From positions 1-64,000 of the forward strand of contig JACJWC010000010.1 of assembly GCA_020637335.1 (NCBI GenBank): DNA of 64,000 nt. Direction: 5' to 3'. Position 1 is the stretch's first letter; each line of letters starts with the position of its first letter. Source of the DNA: Acidobacteriota bacterium (GTDB lineage: Bacteria; Acidobacteriota; Holophagae; Acanthopleuribacterales; Acanthopleuribacteraceae). This document shows, in pieces, positions 25,646 to 35,157 of this stretch. The position numbers were made by a program, and so were the translations under genes. The notes below the pieces were generated by a model, which did no database searches, had not been told where the DNA came from, and saw nothing but the letters and a program-made list of their open reading frames with translations.

Positions 25646-27601
25646 TTAGGGCGCCAGGATGGCCTGCACTTTTTGAAGGACGGCCTCCACATCCATGCCC
25701 TGTTCCTTGTAGAGCAATTTCACATCGCCATGGGTCACAAATGCGTCATCAATACCCATTCGCACGACCCGAACATCAAACTGCCCTGCATCCTGCAAAG
25801 CCTCGAGCAATGCAGAACCGAACCCACCTTGCCGACAGCCGTCTTCCAACGTCAACACACAGCGGTTTGCGGGAAGGTTGGCTAGAACCAAGTCCAGGTC
25901 CAAAGGCTTAACGAAGCGGGCATCGAGAACAGTTGCAGAAATGTCTTCCTCAGCCAATTGGTCCGCAGCCTTTAGCAGGGTGTAAACCATAGGCCCATAA
26001 CCCACCAATAGAATATCCTGGCCTTGACGCAAGATTCGCCCTTTGCCGATGGGAAGCGTTTGTAGTTCTTCATCCATGACAACGCCCACTCCGTTGCCGC
26101 GCGGATAGCGCAGCGCGATCGGGCCTTTGTGCTGAATGGCCGTATTCAACATATGTTGGAGTTCGTTTTCGTCAGACGGAGCCATTACAACCAAATTGGG
26201 GATCACTCGCAAATAAGCTATATCAAAAACACCGTGGTGGGTTGGGCCATCAGCGCCGACCAAACCCCCGCGGTCCATGGCAAAAGTGACATCCAGGTCC
26301 TGAATACACACATCGTGGATGACCTGGTCATAGGCGCGTTGCAGAAAGGTGGAATAGATGGCGGCGACTGGTTTCTTGCCACAGGTTGCCAAACCGGCAG
26401 CAAAAGTGACTGCGTGTTGTTCGGCAATGCCCACATCAAAATAGCGATCCGGAAAAGCCTTACCAAAGGCATCAAGGCCCGTTCCAGAGGGCATAGCCGC
26501 AGTAATACCCACGATATCGGGATCGGTTTTGGCCAGACGGAGCATGGTTTGGGAAAAAACTTTTGTGTAGGAAGGCGCAGAGGCCTTTTTTGCAGGCGCA
26601 CCTACAGGCTCGACTGTACACGTTTTGGGCAAATAGCCGACACCAACACCGTGATAAGTTTCATTGTGTTTTTCGGCCAGGCCAAAGCCTTTACCTTTGA
26701 CGGTGCGCACATGGACCAAAACCGGGCCATCCACTTCTTTGGCTGCTTGCAAGGTCTTCACCAAAGATTCGACATGGTGCCCGTTTAAGGGACCCACATA
26801 GTGGTAACCCAACTCCTGGAAAAGGCTGCCGGGCACCAGCATGGTTTTGACCACATGCTCAATTTGGCCAGCGCGGCGCGCGATTTTATCGCCAATACCG
26901 GGAATCATTTTAAGTGACTTTTCAACTTGCTCGCGTGTACGGGTATAAAACTGACCGGAAATGATTTGGTTGAGATAGCCGCTCATGGCACCGACATTTG
27001 GCGAAATGGACATGTCATTATCGTTGAGAATAACGATAACTTTCTTTTTCAGGTAACCCAACTGGTTAAGTGCCTCAAAGGCCATTCCACCGGTCATGGC
27101 ACCATCGCCAATCACGGCCATGACATGATGATTTTGGCCTTTTAGGTCGCGCGCGGCAGCCATTCCTAAGGCGGCACTAATAGAAGTAGAGGCATGACCC
27201 GCACCGAAATGGTCGTATTCACTTTCATCGCGCTTGAGGAATCCGGAAATACCTTTGTACTGGCGCAACGTTCCAAATTGGGAACGGCGTCCTGTTAAAA
27301 TTTTGTGCGGATAGGCTTGGTGACCTACGTCCCAAACCACGCGATCTTCCTTGAAGTTGAACACATAGTGCAACGCTGTCGCCAACTCAACCGTGCCCAA
27401 ATTGGAACTCAAGTGCCCACCCGTGCGAGTGAGGGTTTGGATAATGAAATGGCGCACTTCGCGGCAAATCATTTCGAGTTGGTCGAGCCTAAATTGTTTG
27501 AGGTCTGCAGGATCGTCGATTTGACTGATAAGCGGAAACGCTTCTTTCTCTCGATCGCCAAACACTTCCGATTCAAAAAACTCTAAAATCGTTTCGCTCA
27601 T
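25646..27601 (-). CDS. dxs: 1-deoxy-D-xylulose-5-phosphate synthase
   Basis: Thiamine-diphosphate enzyme that condenses pyruvate and glyceraldehyde 3-phosphate, the entry step of the MEP isoprenoid pathway. 651 residues with RTGGHLSSNLGTVELATALH near 60-80, the ThDP motif GDGAMTGGMAFEALN, the transketolase central domain with FDVGIAEQHAVTFAAGLA, and HHGVFDIAYLRVIPN. Length and order are standard. It begins 2 bases after the ispA-like gene and lies in the operon xseA-xseB-ispA-dxs, a common grouping in bacteria, so it supplies precursors for the prenyl synthase next to it. Confidence 0.95.
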   Translation of the reverse strand: MSETILEFFESEVFGDREKEAFPLISQIDDPADLKQFRLDQLEMICREVRHFIIQTLTRTGGHLSSNLGTVELATALHYVFNFKEDRVVWDVGHQAYPHKILTGRRSQFGTLRQYKGISGFLKRDESEYDHFGAGHASTSISAALGMAAARDLKGQNHHVMAVIGDGAMTGGMAFEALNQLGYLKKKVIVILNDNDMSISPNVGAMSGYLNQIISGQFYTRTREQVEKSLKMIPGIGDKIARRAGQIEHVVKTMLVPGSLFQELGYHYVGPLNGHHVESLVKTLQAAKEVDGPVLVHVRTVKGKGFGLAEKHNETYHGVGVGYLPKTCTVEPVGAPAKKASAPSYTKVFSQTMLRLAKTDPDIVGITAAMPSGTGLDAFGKAFPDRYFDVGIAEQHAVTFAAGLATCGKKPVAAIYSTFLQRAYDQVIHDVCIQDLDVTFAMDRGGLVGADGPTHHGVFDIAYLRVIPNLVVMAPSDENELQHMLNTAIQHKGPIALRYPRGNGVGVVMDEELQTLPIGKGRILRQGQDILLVGYGPMVYTLLKAADQLAEEDISATVLDARFVKPLDLDLVLANLPANRCVLTLEDGCRQGGFGSALLEALQDAGQFDVRVVRMGIDDAFVTHGDVKLLYKEQGMDVEAVLQKVQAILAP

Positions 27602-27603
27602 AG

Positions 27604-28491
27604 TTAGTGACCTCGGTTCCGGACATATTCAGCAATGTCCGATAATAGCTTGCAGTCCCGCTCAAGGCTTGTCAAGGCGTCCTGACCCAGGGACAGAGTT
27701 TCATCAGCAAAGGCTTTGGCACCCTCCAAGCCCAGGAGTTTGGGAAATGTGGCTTTGTCCTGGTCCTGATCCTTGCCCGCGGTTTTACCTAAAACACTGC
27801 TTTCGGCTTCCAAATCCAAAATGTCATCCGTGACTTGAAAGAGCAATCCCAATGCGTGTCCATAGGTATCCAAAGCGGCCATTTCCCGGGCATTGGCCCG
27901 TCCCAATCGGGCACCCAAACGCACGCAAAAATGGATCAACGCCCCGGTCTTGCGACCATGTAACTGCCGGAGCCGCTCAATATCGAACTGCTTACCGGCC
28001 TGTTGCAGGTCCATGACCTGACCGCCCACCATCCCGTTGCGGCCGACCGCGTGAGCAAAGTCGGAGAGAATGGCCAGCCGAGTCGCTAAATCTAGGTCTG
28101 GGCAGGGCTCGTCTATCAATAAACGAAATGCTTCCGATTGCAACGCATCACCAGCCAGGATGGCAAGCGCTTCGCCAAAAACGATGTGGTTGGTCGGTTT
28201 ACCGCGCCTCAGGTCATCATTGTCCATGGAAGGCAAATCATCGTGAATTAACGAATAAGTGTGTAAAAGTTCGGATGCTAACGCCAAGGGAATAGCAGAA
28301 TCGGTATTACCACCCAAACAGTCCACAACCGCCAAGGTAAGAACAGGGCGTAGCCGTTTTCCACCGGCCAAAAGCGAATACTCCATCGCGCGGTCAAGCG
28401 GATGGGTAAGCGGGTCTTTTTGGCTAAAATATTGAATCAACTGGTTATCAACCGAATCGACCCATCTTGAGACTTGGGGCAGGTGCATCAT
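27604..28491 (-). CDS. ispA: Farnesyl/geranylgeranyl diphosphate synthase
   Basis: Chain-elongating trans-prenyltransferase. The 295-residue protein has the first aspartate-rich motif in HDDLPSMDNDDLRRG (DDxxxxD type with the two-residue insertion of bacterial type II FPP synthases) and the second, DDILD, near residue 225. GGKRLRPVL lies near the N-terminus. Product length (C15 or C20) cannot be fixed from sequence alone, so the symbol reflects context. Its start overlaps the xseB stop by 4 bases (ATGA) and it is followed by dxs. Confidence 0.88.
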   Translation of the reverse strand: MMHLPQVSRWVDSVDNQLIQYFSQKDPLTHPLDRAMEYSLLAGGKRLRPVLTLAVVDCLGGNTDSAIPLALASELLHTYSLIHDDLPSMDNDDLRRGKPTNHIVFGEALAILAGDALQSEAFRLLIDEPCPDLDLATRLAILSDFAHAVGRNGMVGGQVMDLQQAGKQFDIERLRQLHGRKTGALIHFCVRLGARLGRANAREMAALDTYGHALGLLFQVTDDILDLEAESSVLGKTAGKDQDQDKATFPKLLGLEGAKAFADETLSLGQDALTSLERDCKLLSDIAEYVRNRGH

Positions 28492-28739
28492 GTTTGAGGA
28501 TCCGCCATTGGTTTTGGAGTTATTTCGCCTTGTTCATCGCGGGCGAGGATTTCAATTTTCTGTTGGGCCTGGGTCAAAACTTGATTCAAGTCACGGGCAA
28601 GTTGCACGCCTTGTTCATACAGGGCCATCGCCTGTTCCAAGGGCAAGTCGGGCGCTTCCATTTGACCCACAATCGATTCAAGGCGCTGGATTTGTTGCTC
28701 GAATGTCGGCTTCTGGGCCTCAGACATGGCAAACCTCAT
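28488..28739 (-). CDS. xseB: Exodeoxyribonuclease VII small subunit
   Basis: 83-residue helical protein with the family signature (FEQQIQRLESIVGQME, LPLEQAMALYEQGVQLA) that forms coiled-coil pairs binding the XseA C-terminus. Exonuclease VII degrades single-stranded DNA from both ends. It overlaps xseA (4 bases) and ispA (4 bases), implying coupled translation in the right ratio. Confidence 0.93.
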   Translation of the reverse strand: MRFAMSEAQKPTFEQQIQRLESIVGQMEAPDLPLEQAMALYEQGVQLARDLNQVLTQAQQKIEILARDEQGEITPKPMADPQT

Positions 28740-30118
28740 TCAAAAAGATCAGGTTGGATCGGGTTCTCAACTTCAACCACCCTTGCGTGCAGCTCTCCCT
28801 TTTCGACGCGAATGCGCAGCACTTCGCCGAAACGGACTTGATCTGGCGACCGAACGACCTGTTGACGAGCATTATAAACAACCCCGAAGCCACGTGCCAG
28901 AATCCGCAGGGGCGAAAGGTCTTCCAGTCGCGAGGCCAAAAGTGCTAAGCGTTGCTGCTGGCCTTCCAAGCGGTGGCGCGACCGTTCCTCAAGTCGACCA
29001 CACAAAACCTCTAATTTTTGGCGTAGACGCAAACCGTTGTTCTGCAGCCGTCCAATTTGAAAACGACCGTGAGCGCGGGCCAATAACTGCTCAAGCTTAC
29101 TAAGTCTTTTTTCTATTGTCCGATGCAAGCGGTTTTCCAAGTCGGAGACACGACTTGCCGCATCATAAAAGCGCGAGCGAACCCGAATAAAGGCCGGACT
29201 GTTTTCACTGAAATTCAGAAGCGACCGGATTTTGTGAATTAAGGCCTGAACATGGCGTTCCAGCTGACGCCTCTGAATTTGAACCATTTGCATATATTCG
29301 GCTTGGGTACGCACGGCCAATTCCGCCGCATTGGACGGTGTAGCAGCGCGCACATCAGCAACATAATCCGAGATGGTGAAATCAATTTCATGGCCCACTG
29401 CGGAAATAATGGGCGTTTGACAGGCAAAAATAGCTCGAGCAAGACCCTCATCGTTGAAGGCCCACAAATCTTCTTCTGAGCCCCCGCCCCGGCCGATGAT
29501 TAGGAGGTCGCAATTGGCATGTGCATCCATCCAAGCGACCGCTTCGGCCAATTCTGCACCCGCGCCATCCCCTTGGACTCGGGCAGGGAAAACCTGAATA
29601 TGTAGACCGGGGAAGCGCGAAGTAAGAACGCGTATCATATCCCGGACTGCGGCACCGGTCGGTGAAGTGATTAAACCGATTTTTTGAGGCAAGAGTGGCA
29701 ATGACTTTTTACTGCCGGTATCAAAAAGTCCTTCTGCCATCAGTCTCTTTTTTAACGCCTCGAATTCGGCACGCAATCGACCCTGGCCCAGGGGTTCCAT
29801 GGTTTCGACAATCAGTGCATATTCACCGCGCGGCGGATAGACATTTAAGGTGCCTTGAACAAGCACTTCCATGCCATCCTTTGGTTTGAAGGCTACCCTG
29901 CCCGCCGAAGACCGCCACATGGTTGCTCGAATTTGGGCTTCATCGTCCTTGAGGCTGAAGTACCAGTGTCCTGAATTGGCAGGTCGAAAATTCGAGATCT
30001 CACCCACGACCCATACCCGTGGGAAATTCAGTTCCAATTGAGCCTTAATGCGCAAGGTCAGTTGAACAATTGAAAAGGGTTTTTCGCGATGGGATCCTGA
30101 CGCATTGAGCTCTGACAT
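28736..30118 (-). CDS. xseA: Exodeoxyribonuclease VII large subunit
   Basis: Catalytic subunit of the metal-independent single-strand exonuclease. 460 residues: an N-terminal OB fold (WVVGEISNFRPANSGHWYFSLKD at about 40-62), the catalytic domain (IGLITSPTGAAVRDM, LLIIGRGGGSEEDLWAFND, PIISAVGHEIDFTISDYVAD) and a long helical region for XseB binding. It opens the xseA-xseB-ispA-dxs operon; upstream is a 105-base gap shared with a divergent membrane protein gene. Confidence 0.94.
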   Translation of the reverse strand: MSELNASGSHREKPFSIVQLTLRIKAQLELNFPRVWVVGEISNFRPANSGHWYFSLKDDEAQIRATMWRSSAGRVAFKPKDGMEVLVQGTLNVYPPRGEYALIVETMEPLGQGRLRAEFEALKKRLMAEGLFDTGSKKSLPLLPQKIGLITSPTGAAVRDMIRVLTSRFPGLHIQVFPARVQGDGAGAELAEAVAWMDAHANCDLLIIGRGGGSEEDLWAFNDEGLARAIFACQTPIISAVGHEIDFTISDYVADVRAATPSNAAELAVRTQAEYMQMVQIQRRQLERHVQALIHKIRSLLNFSENSPAFIRVRSRFYDAASRVSDLENRLHRTIEKRLSKLEQLLARAHGRFQIGRLQNNGLRLRQKLEVLCGRLEERSRHRLEGQQQRLALLASRLEDLSPLRILARGFGVVYNARQQVVRSPDQVRFGEVLRIRVEKGELHARVVEVENPIQPDLFE

Positions 30119-30223
30119 GGCCTCACTTTAGACCAACCGGCTGCACTTGGAAAGAGTTGGTTACGCTGAGGCTATTGTCGCAATTAATTACTTGCGATAA
30201 GGTTTGGCCGTGTTGGAGGCAAT

Positions 30224-30904
30224 ATGAAGCGCTTTTGGCTGATGCTCATACTCGGCTTATCCGGGCTGCCCGCAGCCGTGATTGTATTTGGGATTGGATT
30301 TGCCGACGGGGGCCTACAAATTTGGGATCAGCCGATCAGCGATTCCTATAACACTACCCAGTTGCTGATTGCCTTGGTCAGCATCCTTAAACCGCTTTGG
30401 CTGATTGCGCCGGCAGCATTAGGCCTTCACGCAACGGGAAAATGGTGGCAGCACGCTCTGCTGGCAATGGGTACGCCTTTGATTTGGGGCTTGCCAATTC
30501 TTGCGGCTGGATGGCTTAAGGGCGGTCAATCTAGCCTCACGGGAATCGTGTGTCTGGCACTGTTGGGTTGGTTTTGTGGATTGCTTTTCCTATGGGGCAG
30601 ATTTTTGGGTCAGTGGTGTCAACCCCTCAAGTTCTGGGTGACCTGGTCCCTGTTTTGGGCGTGGACCCAGTTTGCGCAATACATCAGTCAAATTATTGAA
30701 TACCTCAACATGCCCAGTCTGAAACCGGTTGCCTGGACGGAATGGTTGATCCCACCCATGAACCGTGGATTTACGCTGCTGGACTGGCAAGCTCAAGATT
30801 TGGGCTGGGATAGCGTTAGCATAACTGTATTCATTGTCCAAACCTTACTCTTGGTCGCTTTTTTCATGCGCGGTTCCCTGCAGGCGGTTGTACAACGTTC
30901 TTAA
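30224..30904 (+). CDS. Multi-pass membrane protein, unknown function
   Basis: 226 residues with about six hydrophobic segments (roughly 5-25, 45-68, 75-95, 105-130, 140-160, 205-222). A conserved-looking loop before the last helix has LIPPMNRGFTLLDW. The sequence is Trp-rich. The layout resembles small Yip1-like proteins, but I cannot assign a family. The ATG has GGAGG 5 bases upstream. Its last 60 bases overlap the 3-prime end of the convergent response-regulator gene, so transcription of one may affect the other. Confidence 0.65.
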   Translation: MKRFWLMLILGLSGLPAAVIVFGIGFADGGLQIWDQPISDSYNTTQLLIALVSILKPLWLIAPAALGLHATGKWWQHALLAMGTPLIWGLPILAAGWLKGGQSSLTGIVCLALLGWFCGLLFLWGRFLGQWCQPLKFWVTWSLFWAWTQFAQYISQIIEYLNMPSLKPVAWTEWLIPPMNRGFTLLDWQAQDLGWDSVSITVFIVQTLLLVAFFMRGSLQAVVQRS

Positions 30905-32203
30905 ACTGATACCCAATCGTTTGGCAGTCGCCTCTTTATCGCCTTGACAATCGCGTAAAACCCATTCGATCAGGCGTGCCTCGACCAATGGCTCCAAGCG
31001 GGCTAGGTTGTCCCGAATCGATGCTTGGATATCTAATGGCAATATTATCTTGAGCTGATCCACCAAAAGATTCTCAGGTAAATGATTGGTTTGAATAGGT
31101 TTACCTTGACTCAAAATGACGGCTCGTTCCAAGACATTTTCCAGTTCACGAACATTGCCCGGCCAATGATAGCGTTGTAACAAGGCAAGTACTTCTGGAT
31201 CGAGGCTGGAATCCGCATAACCCCATTGGGCCATAAAATGCGCAAAAAGAAGCGGAATATCTTCCAAGCGTTTACGCAAGGGTGGAAGTTCCAATGGGAA
31301 AACGGCGATGCGGTAATAAAGGTCTTCGCGAAAGCGGCCTTCCCGAACTTCCTGAGACAGATCGCGATTGGTTGCAAACACAAAACGGACATCCGCTTTA
31401 ATAATTTGGCTACCGCCCACCCTCCTAAATTCATTTTCCTGAATGACACGCAACAATTTGGGCTGAAGGTTCATGGGAAGCTCACCAATTTCATCTAAAA
31501 ACAAGGTACCGTGTTCGGCCATTTCCAAGATGCCCAGTTTGCGGGCATGGGCACCCGTGAAAGCGCCTTTCTCATGGCCAAACAATTCGCTTTCCAGAAG
31601 TTCTGCGGGAATACTGGCGCAGTTGAGCCCAATAAACGGCTTTTCATTACGCGGACTATGGTCATGAATCCGGCGGGCTAACAGCTCCTTGCCGGTTCCC
31701 GATTCGCCCAAAATAAGTCCATGCGTTTTGGTGGGGGCAACCTTATCGGCCAATTGGAGCGTCGCTTCCAAAGATTTGGCCTGTCCAATCAGTTGCTTGG
31801 GCTTGTCTTGGCTCTGCATTCGTTGCTGGCTCAGCTGGAGGCTGCGCAGGTTCAAAGCCTTTTGCACAACCAGCTTGAGATAATCCAAATCGATTGGTTT
31901 TTCCAAGAAATCAAATGCGCCCAGTTTCATGGCTTGGACTGCAGTTTTCACTTCGCCAAAGGCGGTCATCAAAACCAAAAGGGCATCTGGTTCAGTCGCT
32001 TTCACCCGTGCTAAAAATTGGAGCCCATCCATACCCGGAAGCATGTAATCTGCCAGGATGAGTTGAATATCGTATTGCTTAAGCAGAGCCAAGCCTTGCT
32101 CGGCCGATTCACAGTCATAAACGGAATGCCCCAACTGTTGTAAAAATTTTGTATACAGTTGGCGTAAAGGGGCTCGATCTTCGACAATGAGAATACCACT
32201 CAT
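30845..32203 (-). CDS. NtrC-family sigma-54 response regulator, PilR-like
   Basis: 452 residues in three parts. The receiver domain has phospho-acceptor Asp52 in LADYMLPGMDG. The AAA+ domain has Walker A GESGTGKE, the sigma-54 contact loop GAFTGA and Walker B GTLFLDEIGELP. The C-terminal Fis-type helix-turn-helix has EATAKRLGISLRTLYNRL. It activates sigma-54 RNA polymerase when phosphorylated. The start overlaps the stop of the histidine kinase gene (ATGA). Two prepilin genes within 4 kb each have a sigma-54-type promoter, so I infer that it is the PilR counterpart. The true regulon could be wider. Confidence 0.9.
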   Translation of the reverse strand: MSGILIVEDRAPLRQLYTKFLQQLGHSVYDCESAEQGLALLKQYDIQLILADYMLPGMDGLQFLARVKATEPDALLVLMTAFGEVKTAVQAMKLGAFDFLEKPIDLDYLKLVVQKALNLRSLQLSQQRMQSQDKPKQLIGQAKSLEATLQLADKVAPTKTHGLILGESGTGKELLARRIHDHSPRNEKPFIGLNCASIPAELLESELFGHEKGAFTGAHARKLGILEMAEHGTLFLDEIGELPMNLQPKLLRVIQENEFRRVGGSQIIKADVRFVFATNRDLSQEVREGRFREDLYYRIAVFPLELPPLRKRLEDIPLLFAHFMAQWGYADSSLDPEVLALLQRYHWPGNVRELENVLERAVILSQGKPIQTNHLPENLLVDQLKIILPLDIQASIRDNLARLEPLVEARLIEWVLRDCQGDKEATAKRLGISLRTLYNRLQGTAHEKSDQE

Positions 32204-33405
32204 GAAAGTTCACCCTGTTGTGACGTTTTTGGGAATCGGCAAATAACGCGCGCGGGCAGAGGAAAGACCTCCATGTGGCCCCCATGGGCGCGAACTATAT
32301 TACGTGCCTGAAAAAGGCCCAGCCCAGTCCCATTTTGTTTGGTGGTCACCATGGGTACAAACAATTTTTGCATGGCCGACTCAGTAAAGCCCGGCCCATT
32401 ATCTTCAACGGAAAACCACCAATGGCTGGCCGAACAAGCTAAAGAAACAGTGATGCTTGGGCCAGGTTGCTGTTCACAAGATTGACAGGCATTGTGGATG
32501 ATGTTGCCCAAAACGAGACTCATTTGGGCGCAATCCATAGCAAAAACCAGGTTCTCGGGCAAAAGATTGTGCCAGACTACATGCGTATCAGGATTGCGTT
32601 GCCGCCAATAGGCCTGTTCTTCAGCAAACCAGGTACCGAGATCCACTGAGCCTGTTTCGAGGCTTGCTTCTTTGCTGGTGCGCAAAAGTGCGCTTGTCAT
32701 TTGGCTTAACCGCTCGACTTCTGAACGAATCATTGATATGGCCTCGGGCGATTGGTTATCGATTTCCAAGAGTTGTAAATAACCCTGGATCACGGCCAAA
32801 GCATTTTTGACCTCATGCGTAATTCCACTTGCCATTGCGCCGAGATAGGACATTTCCCTTTGGGTTTGATCCTCACGAACCCGCTGCAGCTCAACAGTCC
32901 GGTCCTGAATCATGCCCACCCAATCGCCTTTAGGGAGCGCAAAAACTTGAAATTCCAGATCTTTCCCCTCGAGATGTATTTGGCCCAATGGTTCGCCGGT
33001 TCGCTCAAAAGCGATGACATTAAGCTGCTGCGACAAAGCGGTTGGAAGATCCTCCAAACAAACAGGATCTCCCGCAGCGAGATTTACTTTAAAAAATTCA
33101 TTAGCAAAAAGGATTTGTCCAGCTTTGTTGAAAACTACAAACCCACAGGGCACGTGCGCCATGATGGATTGGTACAGATCTGCCAAAGCCCGATAATCCT
33201 GGGCATTCTCCTGCGCCTGCGCTTCAAATCGCCGCACATTTAAGGTCTGTTGTTCGACCAGGTCGACCCACCAAGGGCCTTTTGGTTGTTCATCGCGCAT
33301 ATTCCAAAAGCGAACAGAAAGCCGGACAAAGCCCCAACCCAGAAGAAAAAGAGCGACAAAGGCAATTAACCCCCATAAGGCCAAAAGAACGGGTTCCAGG
33401 CTCAA
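32200..33405 (-). CDS. PAS-domain sensor histidine kinase, PilS-like
   Basis: About 401 residues: one N-terminal membrane helix, a PAS domain (CGFVVFNKAGQILFANEFF), HisKA with the phosphorylated His in SGITHEVKNALAVIQGY, and the ATPase with N box NIIHNACQS, G1 VEDNGPGF and G2 GTGLGLF. It phosphorylates the regulator encoded immediately downstream (4-base overlap). I place the start at the TTG at 33405, with GGAGG 7 bases upstream and a TTGA overlap with the preceding gene. A longer frame to 33498 would overlap that gene by 97 bases. PilS usually has six membrane helices, so naming is by context. Confidence 0.87.
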   Translation of the reverse strand: MSLEPVLLALWGLIAFVALFLLGWGFVRLSVRFWNMRDEQPKGPWWVDLVEQQTLNVRRFEAQAQENAQDYRALADLYQSIMAHVPCGFVVFNKAGQILFANEFFKVNLAAGDPVCLEDLPTALSQQLNVIAFERTGEPLGQIHLEGKDLEFQVFALPKGDWVGMIQDRTVELQRVREDQTQREMSYLGAMASGITHEVKNALAVIQGYLQLLEIDNQSPEAISMIRSEVERLSQMTSALLRTSKEASLETGSVDLGTWFAEEQAYWRQRNPDTHVVWHNLLPENLVFAMDCAQMSLVLGNIIHNACQSCEQQPGPSITVSLACSASHWWFSVEDNGPGFTESAMQKLFVPMVTTKQNGTGLGLFQARNIVRAHGGHMEVFPLPARVICRFPKTSQQGELS

Positions 33406-34589
33406 GCACCCACCTCCCATGGCCAAAGCGGACCATAACCGCGGAACCCCAGTGCAAACAGTAAAAAACAGCCCAACAGCAATATAATCAGGCCGCAAAA
33501 CAAACTGGCTACGCGTTTGGCGCGAGGATTAAATTCTCCAAAGCGCAGGTAAATAAGGCCAATGCTACTGGCCAAACAGGGAATAATGGAGCCATAACCC
33601 AACCAAGTGAGCAGCGACCAATCGGACGCCAGAATTCGATACCCGAATTCGGCCAACCAAGCCGTTGCCAACTTTTCCGCTACCAGGAGCGAGCCAAATT
33701 GGGCTAGGAGAAGTAAACCATCCGCCTTGGAGGTTTGGGTTGACTTTTGAGGATCCGAGGAGAGAGGCTTCCCCGCTAAAAGGAAAAAGTGCCGCAATAG
33801 CCGAGCACCCCAAACAATCAGCAATAATGCCAGTCCCCAGCGCAGACAGGAGTGGAACCAGTTATGACGCAGGCCACCGCTGTAGAACAGAACCAGTTGA
33901 AGGGCAATATTTGCCAGAACAAAAGCAAAGGAAGCGCCACATGCAAAACGAAAGGTCCTGCGAACGGGCGCCCAAATCATGGCCCAAAATACCAAAATGC
34001 TAACCGGTAACCCACCCGACAACAGGGCGAGCATTTGATTAACGGTAGGAATCGGCAAATCGCTCAACACTTGAAGCCCCACGACAGGAAACCGAATGCC
34101 TTCCGCTTTCAGGTCCACCGGCTGAAGGCCGAGCCTTTCCCGAATCGCATTCTCAATCGGCTCTCGACTGTTAAGTGCCTCGCCAAAGCCTGGAAAAAGC
34201 TCCACTTTTTCGCTGTTAAATCCAACGACTAAGAGTGGTGTAAGAATGCCTTTTTCACCAATCTCATCAAGGTAGGTCCGATAAAGACGCGCTGCCTGAG
34301 GATCCATATCAGGACGGACTTCGGCTACGAGCCAATTGGTTTCCCGATAGCGATTTTCCAATTCCGCCATTACCGGATTGGCGAGTGCGCAGTGCGGACA
34401 CCCATGACGGTGGAAATAGATTAAGGTTAGGGGGGCGCCAGCCTCAACCCGCGTGACGGGCATTGTCCCCGCACGAACGGTTTGGACCCACATCATGATG
34501 CGGAAGAGTGCTATGATCAAAACCAAACTGAGCACCAGATAGGAAAAAAAGCGGATGTTTGCAGCAGGCGTTTTCAAAAGATTTTCCAA
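33402..34589 (-). CDS. Thioredoxin-domain membrane protein (DsbD/CcdA-like layout)
   Basis: About 395 residues. An N-terminal membrane helix (15-36) leads to a thioredoxin-fold domain with the redox motif CPHC (Cys64, Cys67), and then six or seven membrane helices. This suggests a periplasmic thiol oxidoreductase with a membrane partner fused to it, though the helical part lacks an obvious cysteine pair. It is the first gene of a run with the PilS/PilR-like genes (4-base overlap) and diverges from a VKOR gene only 38 bases away, so disulfide handling of exported proteins, possibly pilins, is likely. The TTG start at 34589 has no clear ribosome binding site; the N-terminus is uncertain. Confidence 0.7.
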   Translation of the reverse strand: MENLLKTPAANIRFFSYLVLSLVLIIALFRIMMWVQTVRAGTMPVTRVEAGAPLTLIYFHRHGCPHCALANPVMAELENRYRETNWLVAEVRPDMDPQAARLYRTYLDEIGEKGILTPLLVVGFNSEKVELFPGFGEALNSREPIENAIRERLGLQPVDLKAEGIRFPVVGLQVLSDLPIPTVNQMLALLSGGLPVSILVFWAMIWAPVRRTFRFACGASFAFVLANIALQLVLFYSGGLRHNWFHSCLRWGLALLLIVWGARLLRHFFLLAGKPLSSDPQKSTQTSKADGLLLLAQFGSLLVAEKLATAWLAEFGYRILASDWSLLTWLGYGSIIPCLASSIGLIYLRFGEFNPRAKRVASLFCGLIILLLGCFLLFALGFRGYGPLWPWEVGA

Positions 34590-34627
34590 AATTCGTTTTA
34601 ATTGATTTGGGTTCGAGGAAATTCCAG

Positions 34628-35113
34628 ATGCGCGTTGGCACCAGAGATTCCGTAGAGTACGCTCTTTTGGCGATTGGAATTATCCTATCTGGCTATTTGC
34701 TTTACCACCACTACGAAATTCGATTAGATCCCAGCAAAAAAAGTTTTTGCACCGTATCGGAAGACATCAATTGCGATGTCGTCGCGCTGCATTCGTCTAG
34801 TGAGGTCTTGGGCATTCCCCTTGCCGTTTATGGCCTGGGTTACTATTTTCTCTTGGCTTGTCTGCTGGGTTGGGCGCGCAGATTACAAGAACAAATCTTG
34901 TCCTTCTATGCTTCGGTATTCAAAGGGCTAGGATTCTTGATCAGCATTTACCTCTTTGTTATTAGCAAGTGGCTAATTGGCAGTTTATGCCTTGTTTGTT
35001 GCGGGACCTACCTAATCAACATTTGCTTGCTCCTGCAGGTTTTGTTCAAAAGTGATTTTTCTTGGAAAGGGGCCTTAATCCAGGTTTACCGAGACGTCCA
35101 AGTTAAAACTTAA
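34628..35113 (+). CDS. Vitamin K epoxide reductase family (VKOR) protein
   Basis: 161 residues with four to five membrane helices. The quinone-facing active pair is Cys121-x-x-Cys124 (SLCLVCCGTY), and the shuttle cysteines are Cys41 and Cys49 (FCTVSEDINC), followed by LGIPLAVYGLGYY. Bacterial VKORs replace DsbB: they reoxidise a periplasmic thioredoxin using quinone and so drive disulfide formation. The ATG at 34628 has GAGG 9 bases upstream and gives a normal N-terminus; the frame from 34559 would overlap the divergent gene. The partner is probably the CPHC protein encoded divergently. It is followed 44 bases later by a prepilin gene. Confidence 0.88.
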   Translation: MRVGTRDSVEYALLAIGIILSGYLLYHHYEIRLDPSKKSFCTVSEDINCDVVALHSSSEVLGIPLAVYGLGYYFLLACLLGWARRLQEQILSFYASVFKGLGFLISIYLFVISKWLIGSLCLVCCGTYLINICLLLQVLFKSDFSWKGALIQVYRDVQVKT

Positions 35114-35114
35114 A

Positions 35115-35131
35115 TTGGCCCACAACTTGCT
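35115..35131 (+). promoter_or_regulatory. Sigma-54-type promoter of first prepilin gene
   Basis: TTGGCCCACAACTTGCT matches the consensus TGGCAC-N5-TTGCT at all but one position, with GG (35117-35118) and GC (35129-35130) exactly 10 bases apart. The start would be near 35142, just before the ribosome binding site of the prepilin gene. Confidence 0.65.
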
Positions 35132-35157
35132 GTTACCCCACGGAAAAGGGGGAGAAA

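Noticed and set aside
33406..33498. Longer start for the sensor kinase
   Set aside because: Would overlap the preceding gene by 97 bases; TTG 33405 has GGAGG at the right distance.
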